Shown here one piece after another: positions 10,590-23,818 of a DNA stretch of 64,000 nucleotides. This DNA comes from Sorghum bicolor. Taxonomy: Eukaryota; Streptophyta; Magnoliopsida; Poales; Poaceae. The position numbers and the translations under genes were made by a program. The stretch covers positions 62,625,768-62,689,767 of the forward strand of contig NC_012874.2 of NCBI RefSeq assembly GCF_000003195.3, written 5' to 3'. Each line of letters starts with the position of its first letter. Positions within the stretch are counted from its first letter, which is position 1. The notes under the pieces are model-generated. The model was not told the origin of the DNA and did not search any database. It worked only from the letters and a program-made list of their open reading frames with translations.

Positions 10590-12340
10590 AGCCCAGACAG
10601 TGCTAATGATTTTGCGAAGGTTTTTTGCTGCAAGTTAAGCGATTTTCCTATTAAGTATCTAGGTGTGCCGCTACATTTCACCAAGTTAAGAAGAGAGGAT
10701 TTACAGCCGGTGATTGATAAGATAATTAAAAGAATTGCGGGATGGAGAGGCAGGTTGCTGTCTTATGCTGGCAGATTAACATTGTTAAGAGCTTGCCTTG
10801 CGAGCATCCCTATTTACCTCCTTTCCATCATAAAATTTCCTAGGTGGGCCATTGATATGATTAATTCTCGGATGAGTCACTTCCTGTGGAATAATACGGA
10901 AGATAGACATAAATACCATCTGACAAACTAGCAATTGGTTGCTCAGAGAAAAGACTTTGGAGGTCTAGGAATTCCTGAGTTGAGAAGTTTAAACTTGTCT
11001 CTTTTGTGTGCTTGGATTTTTAGATACCATTTGAATGACAGTGCCATTTGGGTTCAGATTTTAGATTCTAAGTATAAAACCAAGAATCCTAATATCTTCT
11101 GTTGTTCAGAAGTTGGGGCATCCCCTTTTTGGAAAGGGGTGCTCTGGGCTGCACAGGCTGCCCATATGGGCGTCAAATGGATTGTGGGCAATGGAAAGAA
11201 AGTTAGGTTTTGGGAGGACATTTGGATAGGTAATACTAGTCTAGCTATTTTGTTTTGGCCACTTTATGTTATCAATGAACAACAGGGTAAAACTGTTAGT
11301 GAGGTGTGGGATGGTGTCGACTTGAAGTTGACTTTTAGGAGGACAGTCTCTGAAAGTGTCATGGATCTTTGGTGGGATTTATTAGCTATGATGGATGATT
11401 TCTCCTTCTCTGAAGAAGAGGATTATATTTTATGGAGTCATACTTCTTCTGGTAAATATGAAGTACAATCCTTGTATGCTATGATGTCTTTTAGAGGTGT
11501 AGTCCCAATGTATGTTAGCTCTATCTGGAAATTGAGTGTGCCTCCAAGGGTGCAATTCTTTCTATGGCTTGTTTCTAACAACAAAGTTTTGACTAGGGAT
11601 AATCTAGCCAAAAGACGGGAAGTAAGTGATCCTTTGAATCTGAGAGAGAGTCTGTTACTCATTTATTCTTTGATTGTTGTGTGGCCAGTTTAGTTTGGTC
11701 TATAATATCAGATTTGTTGGGTCTGAATATTGGAGAGAACTTTGAATCTGTGGCTCGTTTATGGCTAGCCAATAAAAATCATAAACTGACTAATGTGTTA
11801 TCCTCGGCTGTGATTTGGTCAATTTGGAAATTAAGGAATGAGCTGTGTTTTCAGGGTGTGCCATGGACTGGGATGAAAAGTGTGTTGATGAGGGTTGTCA
11901 GAATGATAAGAAGATGGGTGCCGATGTTAAAGCAGGAGCTTGGAAGAAGAGTGGAAGAACTGTCAAGTCTTTTGTCAAGTCTTTTGGAGAAAGAAGCCTT
12001 ACTACCACCGCAGATCGAGTGGAGTACTCAGAGGGGATCGTCATCAGAGTTGGATCAATTGGATGCGCTGCACTTGGTCCTCATCGATGTGAGTTTGGAG
12101 CACCGAAATGATTTCAGATCGAGTGGAGTACTCAGAGGGGATCGTCATCAGAGTTGGATCAATTGGTTGCGCACTTGGTCCTCAGGATGTGAGTTTGGAG
12201 CACCGAAATAATTTTCTGTGTTCTAAGGGTGTGAAAGTTAACTCGGTTTTGCCTTAAGGTTTTCATGTATTGGCGGACGCGCCAGAACGCTGAACTCATA
12301 GACTATTTGTGCTTTTGAAATACAAAGCAGGGGAAACCTT
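10590..12340 (+). pseudogene. 5'-truncated, broken plant LINE (L1-type) ORF2
   Basis: Remnant of a non-LTR retrotransposon reverse transcriptase, from the late RT region to the zinc-binding C-terminus. The start region reads FPIKYLGVPL, then IAGWRGRLLSYAGRLTLL, SFHKI-type SIIKFPRWAI and SHFLWNN. A TAG at 10929-10931 interrupts, and the same frame resumes with KDFGGLGIPELRSLNL. The segment VRFWEDIWIGN and the zf-RVT segment (PPRVQFFLWL) follow. Near 11640 the frame slips by one, then continues as ESVTHLFFDCCVASLVW and IWSIWKLRNELCF. No 5' region, endonuclease or RT active-site segment is present. A 104-bp tandem duplication lies at 12012-12210. The 3' end is near the A-rich stretch at about 12340. 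Target duplications were not identified. Confidence 0.85.
12012..12210. repeat. 104-bp tandem duplication in the LINE 3' part
   Basis: The segment beginning AGATCGAGTGGAGTACTCAG is repeated at an offset of 104 bases (12012 and 12116), running to GAGTTTGGAGCACCGAAAT in both units. The second copy lacks about ten bases. Confidence 0.9.
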
Positions 12341-14213
12341 CTTTCTAAAAATAACCCATGATGCCGAGTTGTTGGTTCAAACATGCCGAGTTGTTCAAAA
12401 GTAGTTCCCCCAGAAATTCTGAATCGTCATTCAAATGAAACTAGCCCAAAACTGTTGATGAAACAGAGAACTCATATCCGTGACCAGCTGTTACCTCTTA
12501 GGTAAGGGAAGTAAAACAGTAAGAACAGTCAATCGATCGGAGAACCGAGTAAATTTAGGCAGGCCAAAGCAAAAGGTGAAACAGCGATAAAATGACATGA
12601 TTAACCAGTTTCATGACTATCATCGTGTTCACATAAAGTTATATTGACGAATGGCTCAATCCTAATCCATCCGGATAACTGGAATTGACAGGACAAAAAC
12701 ACGCATAGACAAAACAAGGTACTATGTCACCAGAAGCTTAAGCCTTGCATTTCCGGATAGCCAAGACATGACAGATCTCTCAGCCTCCCAGTTTTTCTCT
12801 TCCTTATTACTTGAAAAGGAAATCTGTACACGAAAAGGCACAATAAGTTGCAGAAATAAAAAAAATACTTCATGACTTGAGAATGAAATTTAAAATGCCA
12901 AATCATAATTCAGCAAGTAGGAAATGCAGCATAATTCAGCAAGTATTGAAAATGCAAAAACATAATTCAGCAAGTATTGGTTCGCGATACAAATATGCAG
13001 CAAAGCAACAGTTCAAGTCAAATAGTTTTCCAAGCTATGATATCTGATTATTTTTTTCTTCTTTGCACTCATAAGCCATGACATGAATGCATCTGGCTGA
13101 TAAGAACCCCTACATTATTGTCTCATGGCATACGAGTTTGAAGTTTAGGATAAACCATCAGTGAGCAAAAGGCAGAAAAGTAAACTGAACAATGAGATGA
13201 CAATATTAGGATGATGAGAATTTGCTAGCCAGCATGGCATGGCTTGAAGGTTTTATGGGCATCAGCCCCTGTGAGCATACATGTGGCAAGATGGCAGAAG
13301 CAGCGCAGATGGAGCCTAATTTAACTATTAGGGGAAGAAAATCATAAGTAGATGAGATCTTTGTTAAGAAAGGTTCTATTAGCTGGTAAGATTCTCTTTG
13401 TCACAAAAATAAATGTTATTTAATTGGCCAAGGTATAACTACAGAAGTGTTCGAGTTATAACTACAAAAGCAAGAAATAAACATGAGTCTTTCTCCGCCC
13501 CCGCTCTTGTGGGGCTCTTGAACGTCATTCGCGCCACTGTGTTATTTGGGTCCAGGGACGCCTCGAACTGATCTAAGGGTCTTTACCCCAAGTCCCAATG
13601 AACCCCATTTAGTATCATGTTATTGTGCCACAATTCAGCACAATTCATGGCCCACCTCACTAGATATCTGAATTATCCATCCCAAATTCCAAGCTACATG
13701 CTAACGGTGTCAGGTCAGCGTCACCTGCAGCTGAAAATATGAGTATTTAACATGAGACTGACGTGATAGGACCACCAGTGTATCTGTCCTCCCATCCTTA
13801 GCTATCCTCTCTCCTCTCTGACAACTGCAGCTCTATGCCATGGAGATCACTAACCTCCACCACCCCTCATTTCTATGTCCAGGACTCAGCTCCTGGTTCT
13901 TCCTCACTATCCTCAGTTCCACTGAAGAATGCACAGAAAGGAGGAATGAGGCACTGCAGCAGCGCATACAAGTTCAGGCATCATACACACTACATGGGAA
14001 CAGGAATGCCTCAAGTAGTCTTAAGTTTCTTTACTCCAACCATGCCCATTACATTTGGTTCTATGGCCTTGTGCCATAATTTCTGACATGGAAACAAAAA
14101 AGAAAAGGCTCTAGAAAGCTAAACAGATATATAGAGGATCTTGTTTGGATGATTTGCACAAACAAAACACAGATGATTTAGTGCCCCATGCATAGTGCCA
14201 CGAGAATATATAG
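12341..14213. other. Intergenic stretch, no supported gene
   Basis: Mixed-composition sequence between the LINE remnant and the 3' flank of F-box copy 2. A short local repeat CATAATTCAGCAAGTA occurs three times at 12903-12980. Short plus-strand reading frames at 13835-14086 start at a good ATG context (GCCATGGAG) but show no recognisable family or splice structure. Confidence 0.4.
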
Positions 14214-14983
14214 TATTGCAACATATCATACAAAACATCAACGGCTATCTGCAGACATGTATAATGTGCAACAGCAGAAGGAAACTCGAACGGAAAAAGC
14301 ATACTCTATGCGACAGGAGGGGGGAGGGAGGTAGGGAGAGAGAGAGAGGGAGAGGGACAGAGGGAGGGAGAGGGAGCCGCAATAACCTAATTCCTAAATA
14401 ACACATCATATAAAAAATAATGGCTACTCTTAGCAAAATGCGCAATGGTAGAAAGAAGGAAAATCTAATAAAATGACTGCAAACATGAGGAGTACAGCTT
14501 TCCAACCCTGTAAACTCCCCCAAGAACATTTGGTGTAAGGATACCATATTACTATTTATGCAGCTACATGTAATTGAGATTTGAGAAGACTACAAATAAT
14601 ATCATCATATGTGAAAAGGCATAGCTTTGATTCCTAATCAAGTACATGCACTTGGTTCCTACAAACAAGAAACAGATTGATATTTTAACAAGGCAAAGTT
14701 ACATGAAGGTTGCTCAAGGCTTTGGAGGCATAGAATATTATAAAAATCTCATGGAATAATCCCGTAGTGATATTTATGTTTATGCTCAGAGCTCATTGAA
14801 ATATTAAGATCTGACAAAAGATAATGTATACTGTTTTTAAAGAGCATTTAATTTCAGCACCTCTCTGTATATCTCTTAGCTCTCTGGAAAAGATTGCCAA
14901 AAAAAGGATTCAAACATGTCACTCTCATTGTTAAGTTAATTGATCGCTTTCCAAGAAAGTTAGGAGCTTATTCAATGCATGGT
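14214..14983. repeat. 3' flank of F-box copy 2, duplicated from copy 1 flank
   Basis: Collinear with 1-1360 (ATTGCAACATATCA, GTGCAACAGCAGAAGGAA, TGGTAGAAAGAAGGAAAATC, ATACCATATTACTATTTATGCAGCTACA). It contains a purine-rich G/A tract at about 14308-14375. No gene is seen. Confidence 0.65.
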
Positions 14984-16639
14984 TTAATTTGCACACATGA
15001 AGGAAAGTTTAAATAAATTGTAGAGAGCACCAAGTGTTTTGCTTGTTCGCTTACGTATGCCAAAAGTACCCAGAAACTTCAAAACTTTGTGAACTTGCTC
15101 GTTAACCACATCACATTTGACTTCAATTTCCTTCAGGTGTTTCAATATAGTAGCTGGTCTCTCCATTTGATTGTACCTGCCTATCATTTCCACTTTATGT
15201 TGAGGTCCCTGTGATAAACCACAATAATTCATCAGTGTCAACCAATAACATATAACTAGTTCAACAAAGCATTAGTTACATAAAATGTATATACCTTAGT
15301 AAAAAGATGAAGGTTGAGCCTCTCCAGAACCGGTGAATGCTTGAGAATGAGATTTAGCCCATAGAAGTCAGGATCCTTGCACCACCATTCATTCAGCAAA
15401 AGAGTCCTCAAGTTGTTAAAAGTTGGGCACCACTCCAAATCCCTGTGGAAAACAACCTGGACAAAATGCAGACAGAAAAACAAAATCGACTATTATTCAG
15501 TGTGAAAACAGACACGGCTTTAGTTTTTATGAATATCTAGAACTTGATATAAATACCACTGCAGAAATAAAATCAGTCAGACCAATCAGACAACATAAGA
15601 ATGGGAAAATAATAATCTGACAACATAACAATTGGTAAAATAATAATCAGACAAAAAAAAGAAATAATAATAATCGAACAACATAATAAAGGTGTTAACG
15701 GACAAAGTGTAAGCATACCCCATTGTAGTCACACATCAATGTCAAATTCTGAGCTTCCGACAATCCTTGCAGAAGAAAACATTTGTTCTTATAGTCTGAT
15801 TTGTCAGGTGTGACATCATTAACATCATCAGCACAAGAGAAACAATCCACATTTTCACAATCCAAATTATGATCTCTGGCAAATGCCTCTTTTAATGATG
15901 GCATGCTACCCAAAACTGGAACCGAGGCGAAATGGCCATCTAGCCTAAGTGAAACAAGGTTTGGGGTACAAATAAGAGTGTGCGATCCCATATAACTAAA
16001 AAAGCAATTGCTGACGCTCAGGCACTTCAGCGATTTTGACGAGATCTGGGGGGCCTGATAAATGTAAGACTCAGCAATCTCTAGATGTTCCAGGTTCGGA
16101 CAGTAGGAGAAGTTGCAGCGACTACTTAACACCACACTGATGAGTGCTAGCGTTTTCAAGTGCTGAGTGACAGGCCTGTCTAACTGAAACGCGAAAAACG
16201 AGTCATGGATTTCGAGCCTGAGCCTCCGAACTTCACGCTGCTCTACAACATGTCGGATCCAAAGATTCAGATTGATCCCCTCGTCAATCGACCAGCTGTT
16301 CACATACCGGGACCGTAACCTGAGCTCGCATGTGTGGAGACAGGAGTCGCGCTTGCGGAGGAGAAGCAGATGGTGGACGAAGTGTAGGAGACTGTCCACG
16401 GACGGCGGTGCATCCCCATGGCTGCTGAACCCGATGCGCAGGCCAGTGGCGGACTTCCAGAGATGCTGCCAGCGCCGGGCGAGCACGCATGTCCGCACGG
16501 CGTCCTCCGCGGGCAGGAACGAGAGGACGTGATGGAGGGTGTCGTCCGGGAGCGCGCTGATACGATCGACGCCAGCATCCGGCGCCGCCGCCGCCGCTGC
16601 CGCCGCACCGTCCGCCTTTCCCTTTTTCCTCGTAGGCAT
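14984..16639 (-). CDS. F-box/LRR/FBD-type protein, copy 2
   Basis: Paralogue of the gene at 1363-2952 with the same three-exon structure: 16639-15719 (307 codons), 15456-15295 (54) and 15208-14984 (74 plus stop), about 435 residues. The F-box is DRISALPDDTLHHVLSFLP followed by VRTCVLARRWQHLWKSATG. LRR-type segments NCPNLEHLE-like YCPNLEHLEIAES and SLKCLSVSNC follow. The FBD-type part has LEWCPTFNNLRTLLLNEW and KHSPVLERLNLHL. The start MPTRKKGKADG matches copy 1; in-frame codons upstream are probably leader. An alanine run near residue 12 (GCC/GCG repeats) is absent in copy 1. The C-terminus is longer than in copy 1: the TGA at the copy 1 stop is a CGA here, adding about 20 residues. Probable SCF adaptor; target unknown. 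Confidence 0.85.
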
Positions 16640-16900
16640 TTCCTGCCAACAAACGCGGGGATCCCTGCGGGCTGCGGCGCAAGAAAATGGTGAGAAGGAG
16701 CCCAAGTGTTAAGAGACGGGGACGAAGGCAGGAAGAAGCAGGAGCGGACCTGCTGAAGGTCGCCGGTGCGGTCGCGCCGGCGCTCGCAGTGGCAGCACAG
16801 GAGTCGCCGCCACCACTCTGAAGGGCGTTGGAGAGTCGAGTCGTGCGGATCAGCAGCACTTGCCCATTTGCATGCTCTCTCAGCCTGCCGGCCCATTTAT
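16640..16900 (-). promoter_or_regulatory. 5' leader and proximal promoter of F-box copy 2
   Basis: GC-rich leader similar to 3000-3125 before copy 1. Similarity fades at about 16810, which marks the outer edge of the duplicated unit. Long reading frames on both strands here are GC by-products. Confidence 0.5.
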
Positions 16901-16940
16901 TTATTAATGGGCCATTTGCGCTTCCCGATGATCACCGGAT

Positions 16941-17182
16941 TAGGCCTTTTTAGATCTAAAAAGTTTTTAATTTTGACACGGTAACACTTCCGTTTTTATT
17001 TAACAAACATTATGTAATTATGAAATAACTAAAGTTAAAAGATTCGTCTCACGATTTACATATAAATTATATAATTAGTTTTTGTTTTTATCTACATTTA
17101 ATATTCTATATATGTGCTGCAAAATTCGACGTGATGAGAAATCTTAAAAAAAATCGTTTTTTGTTGAACTAAACAAAGCATA
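16941..17182. mobile_element. Tourist/Harbinger-like MITE, diverged
   Basis: Starts TTAGGCCTTTTTAGATCTAAAAAG and ends GAACTAAACAAAGCATAAG. The centre has the family block GATTCGTCTCACGATTTACA and ATTTAATATTCTATATATG. It resembles the GGCCTTGTTTAG family at 43110-43335. Terminal repeats are degenerate. Confidence 0.6.
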
Positions 17183-17247
17183 AGGACCCGTTCGGTCCAT
17201 CACAGCAAAAGCACTAGAAATTTCACAGGAATGCAACGCATCCCCAT

Positions 17248-17485
17248 TTTTAAGCTTTTGTTTAGTTTAGGCTTAAAAACTTTTCGTCCTATCACATTGA
17301 ATATTTAAACACACGTATGAAATATTAAATATAGATAAAAAAATAACTAATTATACAATTTGCATGTATTTTATGAGACGAATCTTTTAAAACTAATTAA
17401 TCCATGATTGAACACTAATTACTATAGTTACAAAATGCTATGGTATTAAAAAAAATTTTCTTCTTGCGAACTAAAATAGGTCTAA
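17248..17485. mobile_element. Second diverged MITE of the GGCCTTGTTTAG family
   Basis: Left part CTTTTGTTTAGTTTAGGCTTAAAAA and centre ATTAAATATAGATAAAAAAATAACTAATTATA match the family, read in the opposite internal orientation to 16941-17182. The right end is GCGAACTAAAATAGGTCTAAG. No clean duplication. Confidence 0.55.
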
Positions 17486-17558
17486 GTCCGTTTGAAAGTG
17501 AGGACTAGAAAAAAGAGGAACGGTAAAAATATAGAAAATCTTAGGAGGAGTTTATAGC

Positions 17559-18544
17559 GAGTAGAATGCATGTGTCATCCAGGTTCTTAAACTCCTAACA
17601 TGCACATTAAAATTCTTAAACTTGGCACACGGTACGTCACAGGTCCAAATGAGTAACATGATGGTTTACGGTGGCACCAGCAACTTGGCAGAGTGTGTCA
17701 TTTAGATCTCTAAACTTTTAAAATACACATATGCATACATGAACTAGGCCCCATGCTATGTTCGAGGTCCGGTATTCATATATTATCTTAGCGTTAATAT
17801 GGATATTTGTATTCATATTCGTATTTGATTTTAATCTAGATATTAAATAGATGTATCTGTATACGATTTCTATAATTTTTCTCTATCTGATTCCACATTT
17901 CTATTATAAGAATGTGAAATGGCCGACATTATTGTATCCGCGAATAACCCAAAAAGTGCCATGTAAATCATCTAAAAACTTAATTATATCTATGGCTAAT
18001 TAGTAATGTAAATAATATCAAACTTTAATATAACAAAAAATATGCATAATTGAAACTATTTAAAACTTCTCACTATGACTAAAAACATTATAATATTATT
18101 ACTAACGATATATAAAGGTTAGTTTTAATATGGCTAACCATATTAATTTGTGTACTTTAATTATTAATATACTGGTGAAATTATTTTATATATTTTAAAC
18201 TATTTATTGATAAATATTACTTATAGTTTATTGATTTTGATTTATTTGGTTATTGAAATGATTATTATATATGCTATTTTTGATACATTTTAAACTAAGT
18301 ATGTGGATGTGTATTTTGAAAGTTTATAGATCTATGTCACACTCTGCTAAGTTTAGGGTTTGGTCTCGTATCGTTGGTACCAGCGTGGACTGCCACATCA
18401 GCAACCAAGTCTAGTGGATCTGTTTGGACCTTTGACGTACCATGTGTCAGGTTTAAGGACCTAGATGGGTATTTTTAGGAGTTTGGGGACCTAGATAATA
18501 CCCTTTTTTGTCAAGTGTTCAGAGGCTGTTGGTGCATTTTACTC
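17559..18544. mobile_element. Mutator-like inverted-repeat element
   Basis: Ends GAGTAGAATGCA and TGCATTTTACTC are inverted, and long arms are inverted (GGTTCTTAAACTCC and TGTCAGGTTTAAGGACCTAG; ACGGTACGTCACAGGTCCAA and its inverse near 18435). The ends resemble GAGTAAAATACACC of 5439-6164. The interior is AT-rich with no reading frame. No convincing 9-bp duplication was found. Confidence 0.6.
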
Positions 18545-19494
18545 GAGTTTCTTCTCCTTTAATGTTGTGACACAGCAACATATTTATTGAATTGGCAAGG
18601 TGCATAGGAGAAGAGAGTTTCATCGGAATAAAACCCGTCCTTCATAGTTGCCAACACGAACCAAACTCAATGAAACTTAGTTACAACGATTCCTTTCAGC
18701 CGAATCTGCCAGTCATTCAGTAGTATTTTTGTCTCACAACAAATCAGTATCGAACAGTGGATATCATATCATATCATATCATATCATATCATATCATATC
18801 ATATCATATCATATCATATCATATCATATCATATCATATACTCTTATAAAGTTAAATCCTACTAGATGAATTATCTTTTCATGCAAGATATCTACATCAT
18901 TCCCCACTAAGTGACCCACTAAATATTCTACCTCTTCATGCAAGGTGTTCATATCATTCTCCACTAAGTCTATGTCATTCCATATCAATTATAAAAAATA
19001 ATCATATCATCTATATCATGTGAGATACTTTAAATCTTTAATCTATTAACATACAAATCATGTACATACACAATTTGTTTTATCACCAATTTCTATATAA
19101 TGTAACAAAAATTAGTTTTTCTTCTATTAGCTTAGCAATTTTTTTATTAAATCTAATACAATAAAATACATGCAAGTCAAATTCATATGTATGTATACAT
19201 ACATAATATACTGGATATCATATAGTCATGTTATATATATAATGATTTATTTTTAAGAAAACCCCACAACAACGCGTGGAGAATTCACCTAGTTTAATGA
19301 AAAGATGACGGCGAAGCATTTTTAATCCATCAAAAGAAATCAACAACGAATGAATCGTTCCATTTCCTGAGTTAAAATTACCGATGAAGTGGTATACTCT
19401 CTCTCTTTCTATATATATATAAAATAATTAATTTCTAGAATCTATGTCAGTTAAATTATTTTTAAGTTTGACTAACTTTATAAAAAAGAATAAT
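18545..19494. other. AT-rich intergenic stretch with a pentanucleotide tract
   Basis: Apart from the (ATATC)n tract and the left part of a Stowaway-like sequence near 19395-19494 (TACTCTCTCTCTTTCTATAT, then TTGACTAACTTTATAAA), I see no gene or complete element. Confidence 0.4.
18761..18838. repeat. (ATATC)n microsatellite
   Basis: About 15 perfect copies of the five-base unit ATATC/ATCAT in a row. Likely length-variable. The same unit recurs briefly at 30770-30787. Confidence 0.95.
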
Positions 19495-21180
19495 GTAACA
19501 CCCTAAATTTTGCTTTTTTGGAAATAGATGAAAAACAATTTAATTTGTTATTTTTGTGCTCCTAAAATATAGTAAAATAGATATTTTAATTAAACTAAAA
19601 CTCATCATAGGATGTAGAAACATTTGTGATGCATTCATGCCACTGAGATATGAATTATTTTGGTTGAGTGGTTTGATCGAAATCAAAAATTTGAACTGAT
19701 TCAAAACTAATTTAAAACGGGTTTGAAAATAGAATTCACCATGGTATAAAAAGAAAGGAAAAACTCCATCCTTCTATATTTGGCCCCCCTGGCGTGCTTG
19801 TCCATCCAGTTCACGCAGCCCAGCTGCCCGCCCCGCACGCGAGCCGCGTCTCCTTTCTCGAGCCGTGATGGAAGTGGACTTGGAGCTGCCCGCGCCATTG
19901 CTCTTCATTATATAAGCCGACTATCCCAGGTGCTGCACCTTTCTAACCCTAGCTATACCTGGGCAACGGCCGGCCCGGCACGTTGCCTAACGGGCCGAGG
20001 GGGCCCGTCGTGCCCTGCGGGCCGTGCCTTACCGGCCTGCGGGCCTGACCTCCGGCCCAGGCACGGGCCCGTGGGCCATTTTGCGTACCGGGCGGGCCCG
20101 TCAGGCCGGGCCAGCCCATAGCCCGTTGAACAATAACATATCAATAAACACAGATTTAAAAGCATATTTCAAACACATTCATCAATTCATCACTTCATCA
20201 GTATAAAGAACACATTCAAATACATATGACAGATGTAGAGAATAGATTTAGATATTAAAATGAGTTATTTTATACAATGTTGTTATTTGACGGACCGGGC
20301 CGTGCCGGCCCGCGGGCCTGAAGTGCGGCCCAAGCACGGCCTGCAGCCCCGTGCCGTGCCAGCCCGAGCCCAATGACTTTCGGGCCGGGCCGGGCCAAAA
20401 TGCCGGGCTTCGGGCCGTGCTCACGGGCTCGGGCTGCATGCCCAGGTATAACCCTAGCGCACCCGCCGCCTTGCTGCAAGCTCGCAAGCGTCGCTGTGTT
20501 TTCCATCGGTTCTCTAGCTACTTAGTTGTGGTTCAATTCGAAGCCACCTGCCATGCTTCAAAAACCAGCAAAAGAAGCCTCAGGTACTATTCCTGCCCTC
20601 CCCTTTTCGGTCTCTGTATGTCTCACATCGTCGCCGTAATCTGCAGGAAGGTTAAGTTGCCGTCTGTTCTGACCAGCCCTACTCCTCCACCAAACCTATC
20701 CTGTCCATCTGAGACTTCCAATTGCGTTCGCAGTAAGTCACGCTCCATCCGTGTGCCTCTGTTATCGAGACCCTAGACCACAGTTGAGACGAGCATGCAG
20801 TTTCCTACACTCCATCCGTTTAGCTAGCTTGATGAGGTCATGTTGATGTCACCATGACGTCAAGCAAGTATTATTGCTGTTTTCCTTTAGAAAAATAAAT
20901 CCAAAAATACAAAGAAAATACACTAGTTTGTTTAGGCCATATCTTCTCTGTTTTAACTCCGTTTTATCCCATTCAAGTTACATTAGATTCATAACGACGA
21001 AAAGTACGCGTTAGTAACAATGTTTCTCAATGTCACATGTTTATGTTTTATTAAATTATTAATTGCTAAATTGATTAATGTTTATATAATCGGATTTATG
21101 ATAAAAAGCCATATAACTCAGTAATTTAAATATAAAATACTAATGTGATAGTTTGTTCTTTTGACGATGGGCCAGTGCCG
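19495..21180 (+). mobile_element. LTR-like remnant starting TGTAACACCC, with promoter-like block
   Basis: The stretch starts TGTAACACCCTAAATTTTGC, a common start for grass retrotransposon LTRs. A TATA-like ATTATATAAGCC is at about 19908. Further on is GGCCATATCTTCTCTGTTTTAACTCCG with a CCCATTCAAGTTACATTAGATTC block, which I recall from gypsy-type LTRs. A hAT-type element is nested at 19954-20450, downstream of the TATA-like box. The 3' end of the LTR and a target duplication could not be placed, and no retrotransposon proteins follow. Confidence 0.45.
19954..20450. mobile_element. GC-rich hAT-like element, 8-bp duplication
   Basis: A 497-bp element with ends TATACCTGGGCA and TGCCCAGGTATA and a perfect 8-bp duplication ACCCTAGC (19946-19953, 20451-20458), as expected for hAT transposons. 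Both arms are packed with GGGCC/GGCCC words (CGGGCC, GCCCGTG) while the centre is AT-rich (about 20125-20280). Reading frames inside are repeat-driven. Confidence 0.88.
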
Positions 21181-21526
21181 ATGTAGTCGATTGATAACGT
21201 TAGCATTGATATTTTTCATGACACGTATTTATTAAATAAAATATTATATTTTTTAATATAAATATATCAAGTTTTATAATTAAAATCAATTTAGTGGTTT
21301 CACACCGAATCTTTTATAAATACATTTAATTTGATAGTGTCAACTAAAATATGTTTTCATTAATTGTAAATGTGAAAATCCAAAAACTTTTTGGGTCTAA
21401 ACAAAGCCTAACTCATGCATTTTGACATGGAAATAATGAAATAAAACCGCTCATTAGGAATCCAAGTCTACAAAGTCTTGGAAACAATAAAACTAAATCC
21501 ACCATTGCTTTATTTATTATAACTAA
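21181..21526. other. AT-rich intergenic stretch
   Basis: Contains a degenerate MITE end (TTTTTGGGTCTAAACAAAGCC near 21390). No gene is seen. Confidence 0.4.
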
Positions 21527-23126
<1,600 letters not shown>

Positions 23127-23149
23127 GTTCTATGTATATACATGACACA

Positions 23150-23558
23150 ATAAGAATAAAATTTTTACTTAAGAATACAATAACTAGCCCACCGTAAAAA
23201 CTTCACCACAATTGGACCGTAGAACTTGCAACTATGAATTATTCCAATTAATTATAAAAAAACATAGATCTAAAGCTACAATAAAAACTTTGTACTAAGC
23301 ATATCATATTATATATTCACTGTGTAGATCTACTCATTTGGAGTCGAATAAAATTTATGTTTTTTGTATAATTTTCTAAAGATTCAGCAAAAATAAATAA
23401 AAAAGAAAAAAACAAAATCACCGTCCAAAACTGTTTGGGTGGTTATTTGACCGGTTTTAGAAAGTTCAAGAAGTAGAAGATCTGATTTTATAGTTTGGGA
23501 GGAGGGGGTGTAAAGTAGTCCACCCTCAATAATTAGAGGGGTTACATAAACTTTTTCT
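23150..23558. mobile_element. Partial copy of the Mutator-like family of 32764-33670
   Basis: The sequence matches the right half of the element at 32764-33670. Shared blocks are CACCACAATTGGACC, ATATTATATATTCACTGTGTAGATC, GGTTATTTGACCGGTTTTA and GTAAAGTAGTCCACCCT. The terminal repeat is degenerate (TTACATAAACTTTTTCTAA). The left half is absent, and the copy starts just beyond the CACTA-like element. Confidence 0.75.
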
Positions 23559-23681
23559 AATTTTAATTTATAGAAGGTTCTATCAGCTGATGCCATTGTT
23601 ATGGGCATTGTTTGCGGAGTGTTAAAGAGAGCTGGATGCCATAGTCGCAGCCTCGCAGGCATTGTTTTAGCAAGCGAACAT

Positions 23682-23683
<2 letters not shown>

Positions 23684-23718
<35 letters not shown>
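23684..23718. repeat. (AT)n tract in the 3' flank of tandem kinase gene 1
   Basis: About 35 bases of AT dinucleotide, 100 bases downstream of the stop codon of the kinase gene. Confidence 0.9.
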
Positions 23719-23721
<3 letters not shown>

Positions 23722-23818
23722 TCTGACATCTGGAAGCATAAACAAGTCTAGAGAAAACATTGTATGAAAGAAAAAATGACAACATCACATATCCTAGTTG
23801 GATTCGCATTGTTTAGAA

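Noticed and set aside
13835..14086. Plus-strand frames with a good ATG context near 13840
   Set aside because: No domain, no splice structure and no conservation signal visible from one sequence.
16284..16896. Two long frames (about 190 residues) overlapping F-box exon 1
   Set aside because: Alternative frames of the GC-rich coding exon; no domain and no conserved start between the two F-box copies.
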